From Gnetum montanum (lineage: Eukaryota > Streptophyta > Gnetopsida > Gnetales > Gnetaceae), in the NCBI GenBank assembly GCA_015680685.1, contig MNCI01003767.1, positions 82,076 through 146,075 on the forward strand: DNA of 64,000 bases, written 5' to 3'. The notes below the pieces were generated by a model that saw nothing but the letters and a program-made list of their open reading frames with translations, was not told the DNA's origin and searched no databases. Below are positions 35,761 to 47,533 of the stretch, one piece after another. Position 1 is the first letter of the stretch. The number at the start of each line of letters is the position of its first letter. The position numbers were made by a program, and so were the translations under genes.

Positions 35761-35949
35761 CTTTCTAGACATGTTCTAAAAAATGAACATTTTTAGGGTT
35801 GATGTTCATTCACCATCACATCCTCTTATATGTTTACTACCATGGTAGCATTCTTCTTCTGTGGTTGTGTTGTCAGCTCTCCTTGCATAACTAGTGGCAG
35901 TACTAGTGGTAGGGAATTAGGAGGTTGGTTTGATGAACTAGTGTTGGTG

Positions 35950-37960
35950 GATGTGTGTAACAATTAGGATCCATTCTTGAAGTAGCGGGCTTGTAATACT
36001 TTGGTGGATAGTAATAATAAGTAGCATGGATTGAAGCATTTCTTGGAGATATTGGATGTTGAATGTAATATCCATAAGGATCTAGTTTCCTATATTGATA
36101 TTGTTGCCTTAGTACTGGAATTCCCCATGCTTGTGGTTGTTGTCACTATTATTGATATTACTCTTGTGGCTAAGGATAGGCTCCACTTGGATAGTAGGAT
36201 GGTTGGAAGGGTTGTATGAGATTGCCCTATGGATAAGGTAACTGTCTTGACATTTGATTGTTCACAGATCTTGAATTGAGTGTGTATACCCACAACTCTT
36301 GCAAGTGGGCCATGGTAGGATGCCATTCCTTAGGATGTTTAAATTGGCATACTTTTCATCCTTTGTCATCTTTTGAACTAGAGCTTATAATTTCCTCAAA
36401 TGCAACAACCATTCCTTTATGTTTATAATTCCCTTGTTTATGATCTCTTCTTTTTTTTCTTTTCTTTTTCTTATTTAATGCTTTTTCAATCTTCTCTTCC
36501 ACTATGTTAAGAATTGTGGTGAATTTCTCATCCTCCAAGTGGCACATCTTCATTAACTTTTTTGCTATGTCACTAATTAATTTTTGAATTGGTAGAGTCT
36601 TCTTTTGAATGACATCCTCCAAGGTTTCATCTTCTTGTCTATTACACATTCTAACATCTCATTTTCTTATCAAAGAATCTTAGTTATATTCTTCAGCTAA
36701 TTCTTTTTTCTTCAATTCATCCTCTTCTTTAACCACTTGGTCTATTAAACTTTGAAAGTGATGAGTTTCCAATTTTGATAATCTTCCTTGGGCATAAACC
36801 CCAAGGGTTTATCTAGTCTTATTTTTCAACCCATCAATAATATGCCTCAATTGTTCCCTTTGCAAAAATCCATGACCTAGACATCTATGCAGTAGAGAAT
36901 AGTATCTACCCATTGCTACATTAAGGGATTCATGTATCTCTTGTTTTCATCCTTAGATTTATTTTCTTAGGTTAGACACTCTTCAGTAAGTTTGATACCT
37001 ATCATTATAAATCTCTAACATGGTACTCCATCTTGGAATCAATTCTGGTTCTAAGGATTTGTACTAGCTCTTTGCCTCCTTTAATTTCTATCAAGCACTT
37101 TCAATATTTTGTAGGGCACAAGCATCATGCAATGCTTAAAGATGGTTCTATGGATCTGCATTATATCCACTTCAAATTTAGGAATATTATTCATATCCTA
37201 TTAGTTGATGTGACTATCCTTTACATGTCTGGTTAGGATATATACTACTTCTTTGATGTTAATCATACTACAAGTTGCCAGTAGGGGTTCTTCATGATTA
37301 TCAAGTTCATAAACTTGGTTGTACTAATAACGCCTTTAGTGCTCATACTGCTCTCTTCCTTCATGTCTAATCCTATCTCTTCTTGGCTCATAATCATCAT
37401 CTTCTTCATCAGAATACCTTCTTTGATATTCACATCTCTCATAATTCTTTCTTCCTTCTCTTGAATGATCTCTAAATTTTTTATCCATCTTGTTTCCTTC
37501 TACTAACAATTGTGAGAAAGAAGAGGAAGTACTTGGAATAGTGCTAGGTGGCTCTCCTTTGATGACTCCTTAATTCATCCCTTTATGGTTCTATGAAAGC
37601 TCTAAGCGTTAAGCCCTGCCTATGATTAGAGTCTTCTACATCATTGCTTGGTGTTTCCACAAGGGTCAAATGCAATTGTACCTTGATAGGTTCCTTAAGA
37701 TAAATGATAGGCATTTATGAATGAGATTCATGATTGTGATGAATTTTTTCCATTAGAAATGCATCTTCATTAATTTTCTCTAGGAAAACATTATGGTTGA
37801 CTTTCTTTCCTTTATTATTTTCATGTCTTGTCTCCATGGCAACATCCCTGCTATCTTGTGCTTCTGTGGATTGATATGACCTAGTCATGTATTTAGTAAC
37901 ATGATACCCTTCTTGTGCATGGTCCAAATTCAACCTCATTAAGATTGCCTATAACATTGA
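35950..37960 (-). pseudogene. gag: gag remnant, Athila-type
   Basis: Minus-strand 36649-36356 (97 codons, TLEDVIQKKTLPIQKLISDIAKKL...) matches the gag of the copy at 43790-44000 (PLMEMVNRKTLLLQKLSIELSKKV). A CQFKHPKEWHPTMAHLQELW motif near 36330 matches CQYDHPKGCC in that copy. The N-terminal half (37940-36660) is stop-rich. Confidence 0.7.
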
Positions 37961-38316
37961 TGATGTTGAATGTTTAGGAGGAAAAACTATGTTACCCTAT
38001 AAATCTCTCCACCTCAATTGTTCATCATGATGAAAGATGAATGTGAAGTCATGATACTATGGATTTGTATGAGTGTATGAAATCCTAATTTGCATAGGTG
38101 CACTTTAGTCTTCTTCATCATATCTATTGTCATGACTCTTGTGAGTTTCCTTAGCAGGCGATGACTTTTCCTTAAGTGTAGAAGTCATGTTTTATGTTTG
38201 ATGCTCTTAAGTGTGTGTGCGTGTTATTAATATTGATTAAAGATGTGAAAAATAAACTTTGTGGTTTTTGACATAACGAACTTTATAAGATTAACTACTA
38301 AGCAAACATTGACACA

Positions 38317-38334
38317 TCCCCAGCAATGATGCTA
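38317..38334 (-). other. Primer binding site of the minus-strand element
   Basis: Minus strand TAGCATCATTGCTGGGGA, one base inside the 5' LTR end. It matches the Asp-tRNA PBS used by Athila and relatives (TGGCGCCGTTGCCGGGGA) at 13 of 18 positions; all five mismatches are transitions. Confidence 0.75.
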
Positions 38335-38335
38335 A

Positions 38336-39203
38336 TGATGAGTGGTAGGGTATCCTAGCACTTCACCATATAAGTCACAAATGCATGCACATGACTAGAT
38401 CATAATCCACGGATGGATAATGTAAGTATGTTAGGAGTTGATAGTATGTTCGTGATCATTTTCTTCAAACTTTGAGTTAGTAAAGTTCAATTGTATGGTT
38501 TAACTCTCAATGAGGCATATGAAATGTTGATGTTATTAGGCTCTCAATACTCCTAGTTGCAAACATAATGAAAGTGAAATTAAAACCTAAGTCTAAGTAA
38601 TGAAAAGAGTGTAAATCTACTTTAGCCTAGAGTGATGAGCACTCGGTCCTGGTTTTCTAGTTACATCTTGAGCTCATGCAATTGTTACTAGGATTACCAA
38701 GTGGGTTCACTACTGAGTGAATCAAGTGAAACCACTACTGGCTTACAAAAAACTTAACACTTAAACACTCAAAATCATTCGTACTCATTCTACTTAACTA
38801 ATAAACATGGAAAGTAAAGTACTTAGGAATTGTAAAGTGCTAAGCTACGCTGAATAGGAAAATTAAGCTAAGTAAAAAAAAAAGTTAAGTGGATGCCACA
38901 ATGATGAAAAGTAATCTTAATATTTATTGTCAAACATGAGTCATGTGCAAGTACAATCCACTTGAATAAAGGATTTGTGCAATTGCTAAACATGACATTG
39001 TGAGCATTCACTCTATCACTAACTATGGAAACAAACTACAAGAGTCTAGTTAAGGGTGTAATGAAATTTCTTATTACTGGTGTGGCCAAGTGTTGATATT
39101 TATAGGGCCACATAGCTCCTAAGACATTACATCAATGATGATTTATCTTGAGCTATAATATCATAAATGCGATATTGTACTCAATGAAAAAATGGTTTTA
39201 TCA
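38336..39203 (-). repeat. 5' LTR of the minus-strand Athila-type element
   Basis: On the minus strand it starts TGATAAAACC and ends CCACTCATCA next to the PBS. Homologous over its length to 25976-26828. Confidence 0.85.
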
Positions 39204-39594
39204 ACTAGTTACTTAAAGATTAAAATTAGTGTTAAAAAGAAGGTTATAACTAATGGAAAATATTCTCAACGTGAGATTAAAATTAAGCAACACGATGAGG
39301 ATTATTTAAAAGCTTTATAATCATTTTCTAGTGAATACTATGTTAATACATAAATTAATATTAAGTCACAACTCTCTATCTCAAATCCTTTTGCTATTTT
39401 AAATTCAAGCATGAATGCTAAAAGAGATGTAAATATTATTAGAAGTAGGATTTTCCTCCCTACTAACAATTAATTTCCATTTTCAAACTATCAATGGTAA
39501 GGTTGTACACTTGGGTAGACATTTCTAAAATTGATAGGTTGTTAACTTAGTGTACTTTTTTAGCTCTGACACTCTTCTAAACCATTAACAAGGT

Positions 39595-39765
39595 GGGAAG
39601 GAAGGTTGGTGGTTTTGAAACTTGAAACTTATTTTAAATAATATTTACCCCAAAGACATGTAGCCAAATTAGGACTTTAGAACATAGTTGTACCTACAAG
39701 AATCAAACTCATAACATAGAGCTTCCAAATCAATATTCTTATCACTAAAGGAGTGTCAAAACTCA
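39595..39765 (-). repeat. SINE-like repeat, copy 1
   Basis: On the minus strand: TTTAGTGATAAGAATATTGA (box A-like), then TATGAGTTTGATTCTTGTAGG (box B-like, GTTCGATTC family), then a body GGGGTAAATATTATTTAAA. It pairs with 40785-40940 in inverted orientation. A tRNA-derived SINE is the likely class, but no 3' tail or target duplication was confirmed. Confidence 0.5.
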
Positions 39766-40784
39766 AAAAAAGTATTAATAATGAGCAACAAAAATTTAGA
39801 GTATATCACAAGCTTAACATTGAAAAGACATCATTAAAAAATGGAAAGAAAATGTTTTCTCTTTTAGGATTATTTACTAAGATCTATAACCTTATAATAA
39901 ATACTCTAAAAAAATAAATGAAGAAAATTAATTATTAGTAGGTAGGAAGGTGCTAGTCCTAACAAAATTACGTCACATTTCAATATCCATGCTTGAACTT
40001 AAAATCTTTGATGTTAAGGAGTATCGTTAAATAAAACATCCTTTAACCTTGGCTTAAAATATATAAATACAAGTTGCGTTAAGATCAAGAACTTTAAGTA
40101 AGTAGACAAATAAAAAAGTAGTGAGTGAATGAGTCTTCCATGTTGTAAAGAGAATATTTAGGATCATGAACATTCAAATGAGAGCAATGAATAGCAATTT
40201 TAAAACCTTGATGAATCAAATGCCATAGAAAATGCTTATTTTTAAAGCAGTGAAAGCATTATATATTTTCTAAATCTCATATTTTCATAATTGTATATTA
40301 TAATTAACATTTTATAAATAATTAAATCTTTGTCAAAAACTAGTATTTGAACTAATTCTACAAGTAAGCTTAGACTAAAATGGAAAAGCTAAATGGTCAA
40401 TGATCCATGAAAAATTTGGAAGACCATTTTTAGAATTCTAAATAGTTAATGCTTGATTACAAGTCTAACACCCTTAACATAATTTTAGTTCTAATAATAC
40501 ATAATTTATGAGATTTAATGAAGGAATTTTGCATACTATTTATTGATTTAGGATTGCATCTGTTATCCTAATAAGACACATAGGTAATATAATGCATTGT
40601 TAGAAAATAAGTAGAATATAACAATATGAAGATTGTGTTGGACATTAAAAATAATATTAATAATAAGAAAAAAACGTTTCAAAGAAAATCACAAGCCTAA
40701 AACTACATAAAAAGCACAAAAAATAATAAGAAAAAAAATATTTATACTTTTAGGAATCTCTAATAAGTTGTAGAACATTACACT

Positions 40785-40940
40785 TAAGGTGTTAGCCTAG
40801 TGATAAGACTTCTAATTTGGTAACTCCATGTTAAAGGATTAATTTTGTTAGGAAATACTACGTTATAAAGTTTAAATTTGACTATTTATGTCTTAGAGGT
40901 AAATATTATTAAAAAATATTTCAGGTGTCAACACATCGAA
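40785..40940 (+). repeat. SINE-like repeat, copy 2
   Basis: TTAGCCTAGTGATAAG (box A-like), GGATTAATTTTGTTAGG (decayed box B), then GAGGTAAATATTATTAAAA. Collinear with the reverse complement of 39595-39765 over about 150 bp, with substantial divergence. Confidence 0.5.
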
Positions 40941-41326
40941 AAAAGTGATAAAGAGATTATATTAATAGCATCAAATGAAAGACATCAATATTATATCTAT
41001 TGTATGTAATCCTTGGATATCTAGATGACAAAGAATGAAATATCACCTTAGGGAGAGGACCATAAAGCATTTCAAAATTACTTTAGAACCATTTCATAAA
41101 CAAAAATCAAGTCTTTAACACTTGCTAAGACAAAATAGGCCCTCACAAGACTAAACCCAGGATCAATGTAAGCCTTGGAACTAATGTAGAACAAATGTCA
41201 AATTGAATTATTGATTAAATCTTCATGGGTAGTTGTTGATATGCTTAGTGCATGAGGAAGCAATATAGTTGATAGCTCAAGGTACATATGGTGGTGTGGT
41301 AGAGAGTGCTTGGGTAGCAAGGGTAG

Positions 41327-41331
41327 GAGGC
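41327..41331. repeat. Target-site duplication, left copy (GAGGC)
   Basis: Identical to 48373-48377, immediately outside the two LTRs. Confidence 0.9.
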
Positions 41332-42079
41332 TGATGAGCCGCCGCCAGGTCTATAAATAAGAGGCGGCTTTTCCTTGTTCAATCATCTAGAGTTAGTCCC
41401 TTGGCCAAACTATAGTAGTTTTACCATTCCAGAGTTAGAATAATTTCCATGTGTCCGCAGTAGGAGTCTCAAAGTGAACGGATCTTTATTCGAGCAAATT
41501 GTACTTGAGTAGACATTTGTGTACGACAATAAAGACGAACTTTCTGATAAACCTTGTAGCATATGGACTAAGCTAAATAGGATTTAATTATTGTTAAATG
41601 TTTAAATGCTTTCCTAGATAATTAATCTCTCTCAACCCTTGACTCTCCTAGTTAAGTGCATTCAATACGATGGCTTCGAGCACGTGTGTAATGCTTGGTA
41701 ACCTAGTAACGAGTAGCGTTTGTTAATCCCAGTAGCATTGCACTAGTTTAGGGTGTGTGTGGAAAGTGGGAATAGATACTAATGCTAGGATAATTAAAGC
41801 TTAGTTAGTGAATAGTTAATAGAAATTAGTTATTTAGTTCTCTTCACCTTTCCCTACTAGCATAGGCGTTAAAAAGACAAAAGATATAAAAATGACATAC
41901 CTCAGACTTACTTAACCATACAACCGTGACAATACAAGTAAGTTTGGGAGGAAAACGATTGGTTAACCTTAAGTGTTCCATTAAGGCACATAAGCACTTA
42001 GTCCTTGGAGTTCGACCGGATCACACATGAGACGCTCGTATTCGTATGGTTGAGTGTAGGGGTACCTCGCCACTCATCA
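41332..42079 (+). repeat. 5' LTR of the non-autonomous element
   Basis: 748 bp, TGATGAGC...CACTCATCA. TATA box TATAAATA at 41352-41359. Relative to the 3' LTR it lacks a 63-bp palindromic block in U3 and one 42-bp duplicate, and has an extra 14 bp near 41637; these three indels account exactly for the 91-bp length difference. Confidence 0.92.
41352..41359 (+). promoter_or_regulatory. TATA box in the 5' LTR
   Basis: TATAAATA followed by AAGAGGCGGC; the same box lies at 47617-47624 in the 3' LTR. Confidence 0.7.
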
Positions 42080-42080
42080 T

Positions 42081-42098
42081 TGGCACCGTTGTCGGGGA
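42081..42098 (+). other. Primer binding site, Asp-tRNA type
   Basis: TGGCACCGTTGTCGGGGA, one base after the LTR end. Differs from the canonical TGGCGCCGTTGCCGGGGA by two transitions. Confidence 0.88.
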
Positions 42099-42099
42099 C

Positions 42100-44730
42100 T
42101 TAGTTGTTTGTGCGCTACATAGAACATAGGAAATCATTCATATCGTTGGGAGCTAGAACGAACCCTTAGGGTTAATCAAGAGAAAAATAACATAACGGTA
42201 AATAGCACACCAAACAAGATAAAAGTCTCTTCTTCTTCACACAAAAGCACTTCACCGCCTAGGAACAACACTAGAGATAGTCGGTGGCACAACACACATA
42301 ACCAAAATCTGCCTGTTCCTCAACAATTTTGTGTGGTATATATTCATCATGATAAGTATATACCCAACTTTACCTTTATTCTCCATCAAGACAAGCAACT
42401 ACGTTGGAGAGACTTTGAGGGTAACATAGTGTTGCCTCCAGACCAAGCAATCCCCAACATGCTCCTTCGTGCTCTTGCATGAATAGGCATGTCATAGTTA
42501 TACGCAGAGTATGTTGCATGTGATTATGACACAAGGGACTACTAGCCCACAGAAGTGCAACATCAACGGGACTTGCAACAGGAGAGATATCACACATCTT
42601 TGAAGGGCAAAAGACCCCATAATGCTCCACTCATCTTAAGCAAAATTGAGGGTGGGGAACCTATTTCAATAGGTTCTCCATGAAATGATGTTCCCCCTCC
42701 TAACGATGGTGAGAAGGTGGTGTATCAGAACCTTCACTCCACAATTCAGAACCTTGGTTCTGATCCCCATGAACACCAAGTGTTCAACGAGGGAATACAA
42801 ACACATGATAAGGGCGAGCATTTTGATCGTCATCACGATCAGAGCCGGGACCACCGAAGAGAAGGTAAGAAACATCATCATGGTGATGGTTCTCCTTCTT
42901 ATTCACCTTCATCATCATATTCACCCTCTCCTTCAGTATCAGGATGCAGTCATAAGGAATCTAACTGTGAGGATAAGGGTAAATAAAGTGAGAAACCTCG
43001 ACGAGAGAGTTGAGAGCGAGGATGAGGGCAGTCTAGAGAATCAAGGCATGGAAGAAGGAAGAGTAGGGAACCACATAGACATCATAGATGCTATGAAAGA
43101 AATGACCATGAAGAACCCCTACTTGTAACCAGAAGCATGTTAGACATTACGGAGGCTGTTAGAATTCCAACAAGGCACCAAAAAGATTGCAGGATCAAGA
43201 GATTAGACATGAATAATATTCCACGATTTGAGAGGGGATACAACGCTAATCCTCAGAACCACTTACAAGAATTTCACAATGCATGTGCATTGCAGAACAT
43301 TGAGAATGAGTGGCAAAAACTAAAGTTACTTCCAAGGACACTAGTAAAAGAAGCGGAAAGCCGGAACCGGTTCTTAGAACCGGAATCCATTCAAAGGTGG
43401 TGTATGATGCTAGAACTGTTTAACGATAAGTATCAAACATACTCCTGGGTGTCCAACCTACGAACGAAAATCCAAGGATGGAAGCAGGGAACTCATGAAC
43501 CTTTGGATGCTACAATGGGTTGATACTATGCACTATTACATCATTGCCCGGGCCATGGATTCTCGCAGCAAGATCAACTACGCCATCTCATAGATGGACT
43601 TAGGCATCAAACTAGGAGAACCCTTGGAACATATGCCCAAGGGAGATTATCAGAGCTTAGGTCCCATGGAGCAAGTAGCTAAGGAAGAAGGAGATCTACG
43701 TAAGAGAGAAAGTGAAGAAGAGTACAACTACGATCCTTTTCTTTGAAAAAGGGGAGTGAGATTTTGTGAGGAGGAGGAAGAGTCACCACTCATGGAGATG
43801 GTGAATAGGAAAACCTTGTTGCTCCAAAAATTATCAATAGAATTGTCAAAGAAGGTAGACCAAATGTGGGACTCCTTAGATAGTAGATTTGAAACCGTTC
43901 TCAAAATCGTAGAGGAGTCTAAGGAGTGAAGTAGTGACTATGACAAAAAGAAAAAGAGAGATTTGGACCATGCACATAACAAAGGTAAGGGTAAAATGGC
44001 TATCACCGAAGAGGTTATGGATTCTGATACAGATAATGATGGTGGATGTGAGATATGCCAATATGACCATCCTAAGGGATGTTGCCTAGTAATCTCACAT
44101 TTGCAAGAGTCTTGGGTGTACGCACTTAACCCACGACTTAACAAACGGCAAGCACCTCGACGGTTAGCTTATCCCCAAGCTAACCTGAGGTAGTTCCACC
44201 AATCGCTAATGTATTATCCAAGTGGAATTCCACCACAACCTATTGAGCAACACCAGCAATGGAAATACCCACATTCATGGGGGATGCCACAGCCAAGGCA
44301 ACAATACCCTTACCGGCAACTGGATCCATATGGCTATTACGTGCAGTAGCCAATCTCTCCATGTAACTTTGTTGGTCACGTGACACCACAATGTCACTAC
44401 CAAGCTTAGGAGTACTATAGGACTCCTTCTCCTAGGAGAGACACACCACCCGCATACCATCCTCCAAATCCATCTGCAACTCTTACACCGATAGCTCCAC
44501 TACCACTTGCTCCAGTGATGCAAGGGGAACTCTCCACTCAACCACAACAACACAATGCTACGAGAGCTGTAAACCTTCAACCCACTATTGGTTCTAACAA
44601 CCGTACAAGGAGAAGACCTTTCTTCAGAACCAACAATCCAAACAAGCTCTCACAACCACAAGCAATTAAGCCTCCGAACGTTCCTGCATCAAATAAGGCT
44701 TTGGAGCTCCCTTCAAACCAAAAATAGAGC
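42100..44730 (+). pseudogene. gag: gag of the non-autonomous element (stops present)
   Basis: The best frame pieces are 43137-43523, with a retrotransposon-gag core (IPRFERGYNANPQNHLQEFH, then LKLLPRTLVKEAESRNRFLE, SIQRWCMMLELFNDKYQTY), and 43963-44193, with a Cys/His motif GCEICQYDHPKGCC. Upstream 42717-42986 is His/Ser/Glu-rich and low-complexity. Downstream 44200-44727 is Pro/Gln/Asn-rich. TGA at 43521, TGA at about 43744 and several TAGs break the frame. Confidence 0.8.
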
Positions 44731-44789
44731 TCAACGCACATAGTTATGTTAACACATACCATCACTGACTAGATTAAGGAGGGCCACCT

Positions 44790-45264
44790 TCCCCGGAAAT
44801 TCTCTGACCCTGAAAGCCCTTTAATTTATCTCCAAGTCGCTACGAATGAACCTTGTAAAGCTCTTCTGGACTCAAGTTCCAGAGTCAACTTGATATTGCA
44901 AGAAATGTATAAATCCTGAAACCTACCTCCACTAAAGAAGAGCAATATTTTCTTAGAGTTGGCTGACCAGTCCATCACCATTCCCTTGGGATTGGTTGAG
45001 GACATCATTACCATTCTGTGTGGGTGGTCATACCCAGCTGATTTCCTAGTGATACAAGTTAACAATGACAAAGGTGACTTCCCAATAATAATGGGAAGGG
45101 CATGGCTAAGTACCGTGAATGCATGCCTAGGAATCCAGGATCTTTTCCTAGAAATATCTAAGGAAAACACTTGTGGAAAGATCGATAAGAAGAAAGTTCC
45201 ATGCATCACATATAGTGATACAGGGTGTGATTGCGTACAGGAATGTTCAACATTGCCTACATGA
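44790..45264 (+). pseudogene. pro: Protease of the non-autonomous element
   Basis: Reads PCKALLDSSSRVNLI (active-site region, DSS in place of DSG/DTG) near 44850, a TGA near 44917, then 44959-45264 with LADQSITIPLGLVEDI, CGWSYPADFLVIQV and DFPIIMGRAWLST. The last motif corresponds to ILGRPFL of retropepsins. The frame ends at TGA 45262. Confidence 0.75.
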
Positions 45265-47520
45265 AACTAGTGTGCACTAGAGGTTAACATACAAAGGTGC
45301 CTGTATGTAGCAACCACACAACAAGAAAAAACCCAGTGGTTGATAGCTAATCAAGAGAGCAGCTCAGAAATATGCATGGAACTAACTTGGGGACCAACTT
45401 GCGGCCACATAGAAAGCATAGATGCACTAGAGCAAGAGTGTCGTCAACTTCCAACCCTTAACCTAAAAACATCAATTGGGAGAAGTTGGGAACTCCTAAA
45501 AGATTCAAACAAATGCTCTAATATGAGAGTACTAGTTGATGTGCAACAGACCAAACCTTATCATGAATCTAGAATGGTTAATGCACATTAGACATTGGAG
45601 AGAGGATGACCTCGCTCATTATTTCAGATCTTCCCCTTCCAACTTAGTCATGGGAGAGATGGCCACCTATTCTGATCAGTTGAGACCCTCAGTTCCTTTT
45701 TACATTTTTTTTACACATTTTTGTTTCACACATTTTTGTTTTACAAATTTCTTTAACTTTTCTTATTTTTTGTTTTGCAACATTGTTCATGCTCTTTCAT
45801 TTCTTGTGTGTTTGTTTATTTTGTTCAGTTTGTCACCTAATAAGTGCTCCTAATGCTGGTATGAACTGTATTCCATTGATTGCTAATGTTTGGTTTTTAC
45901 CTTTGAGTGATGATGTTGATACTTGGTTATGGTTCTTTTGATATAGCAGGCAATGAGTCCACGTCATCCATGCATCCATGAATTTCTATGGTCTCTCTTG
46001 GCTTGGAACTATACAGTCCCTTTCTCACTAATAAGAACTATCAACGAATTAATGACTGGGCATTTCTCAAACTAAGGAAGGACTCAAGGACTAAAAAGGG
46101 TGTGAATTCAAGAGAAATTGATGCATTTGTGCTGGCCATTCTCCTGGGTTCTTGGATGTTTTCTTCTTGAGTCTCCCGTACCATTCCAACGCTGCTCCAT
46201 TATCGGGAAGTTGAGCTAATAAAAATAATAAGTCTTTGCATGGTGTGGTTCTCACGCAAAAAAAAATAGTGGGAATTCAAAGCACACCCCTTAGATGGAA
46301 TAATCATATGGGCTACAAGCACTGGTTATGGAACTAAGGCCCTTCCTCACTTTCTACTTTCTCCTTTCTCATTTCATCGGAATGGTGGTGACTTTTTGGC
46401 GGAAGCATTCTCATTACTTCAAGTGGATGGATTGGCCAAATGTATTAATGCGAAGTCACTGGTTGTGGTTGGTTTGAAGTTGGATTTGGAATGAGATCTA
46501 CTAAGTCACATTAACCATTAACACACAAGGGGCTATACACCACCTTGTTCTTGAGATTCCATTTCATTCTCTTCTTTCCATCCTTCTTTCTTCCTCTTTC
46601 ACCTCATTGCCAGTTATATCAGTAGTCCATATTTTGGTTGATGAATTTTTTTCTTTTTGGTAAACTCTTGTGGTTAAGACTTTAACTCTTGTTTCCAAAT
46701 GGCACTTCTAGAGCCTATAGACTCTTTGAATGTAGGATTGTCAGGGCATTAAGGGCATGAGCCTGCTTTGGGGAGGACCCACTGGCATTCCTATTTGGTG
46801 CATCCATTAATTTATTTCCCTTAAAAATTTTCACAATCACCATTTATTTTGTTCATCTCCAGCTTTGACATCCATTTCATCGGTGTTGCTGTTGTTTCTT
46901 TTTCTCCATCTTTCTTATTCCTTATCTTTTTCCATTCTATTGCTACTGGAGGTTCACTCTCAGTCATGGGGATGTAGGTCCAATTTTTTCAATTTTCTCC
47001 TAACCCCTACACCTTGGGTAGCCACCAGTATTATATCTCTAGATCCACATTAGCCATATCACAACTCAGCCAATGGACCTTACACTGAGGCAAGGTGTTA
47101 ACTGCATTGTGATTCATTTACCCTTGCTAATATCAGACTGTGTTGTGTGTGCAGATGGCAAACATACAACAACAGATTGGATCTAGAGGAAACACTTGGA
47201 ATGGACTAGTGCTGAAGTAGTTATGCAAGGAACAAGATTAATGACATGCTTATGGATGGACAAAAAAAAGCGCAATCTTGGTGTCGGTAGCAATAGACTT
47301 CTTCTTTTCTCTCTCTTTTCTCTCTTCTCTCTCAACTGCCAAATAAGGCTGGATGTCAAATGTGTATAGTGTTCACTCTTGTTGTCATGAACACTAAGTC
47401 GTCATGTATTGTAATGATGATCTATTCACATGTCACCCCATTCACCATTAGTATCATTCAAGTCAATAATCCCATACCTTCCCAATATTTTGTAAGAAAC
47501 TCAAGGACAAGTTTTTATTT
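45265..47520 (+). other. 3' region of the non-autonomous element, no pol
   Basis: No RT, RNase H or integrase motif in any frame. 45690-45850 is T-rich. CTTTGGGGAGGAC at 46766-46778 is the internal purine tract shared with the other Athila copies. Small open pieces (45340-45591, 45988-46170, 46865-47053) have no recognisable domain. Confidence 0.65.
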
Positions 47521-47533
47521 AGTCATGGGGGTA
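47521..47533 (+). other. Polypurine tract of the non-autonomous element
   Basis: AGTCATGGGGGTA directly before TGATGAG, the LTR start. Same word in the other family members. Confidence 0.8.

Larger units (their letters stand above)
25976..39203 (-). mobile_element. Full-length decayed Athila-type Ty3/gypsy element
   Basis: LTRs at 25976-26828 (3') and 38336-39203 (5'), PBS at 38317-38334, PPT at 26829-26842, flanked by ACTAT (25971-25975) and ACTAG (39204-39208), a one-mismatch target duplication. On the minus strand the order is gag, protease, RT, RNase H, integrase, env-position ORF. The LTR copies differ at about 15 of the first 110 positions, mostly transitions, so the insertion is old. 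No frame is intact. Confidence 0.88.
39204..41331. other. AT-rich intergenic DNA
   Basis: No gene supported. 39209-39440 may continue a decayed Lys-rich coding remnant from before 25976. Two SINE-like repeats are inside. 41200-41331 is more GC-rich and ends at the GAGGC target site. Confidence 0.5.

Noticed and set aside
39950-40080. Third SINE-like copy
   Set aside because: Only a TTAAGTTCAAGC box B-like word agrees; the rest does not align with the other two.
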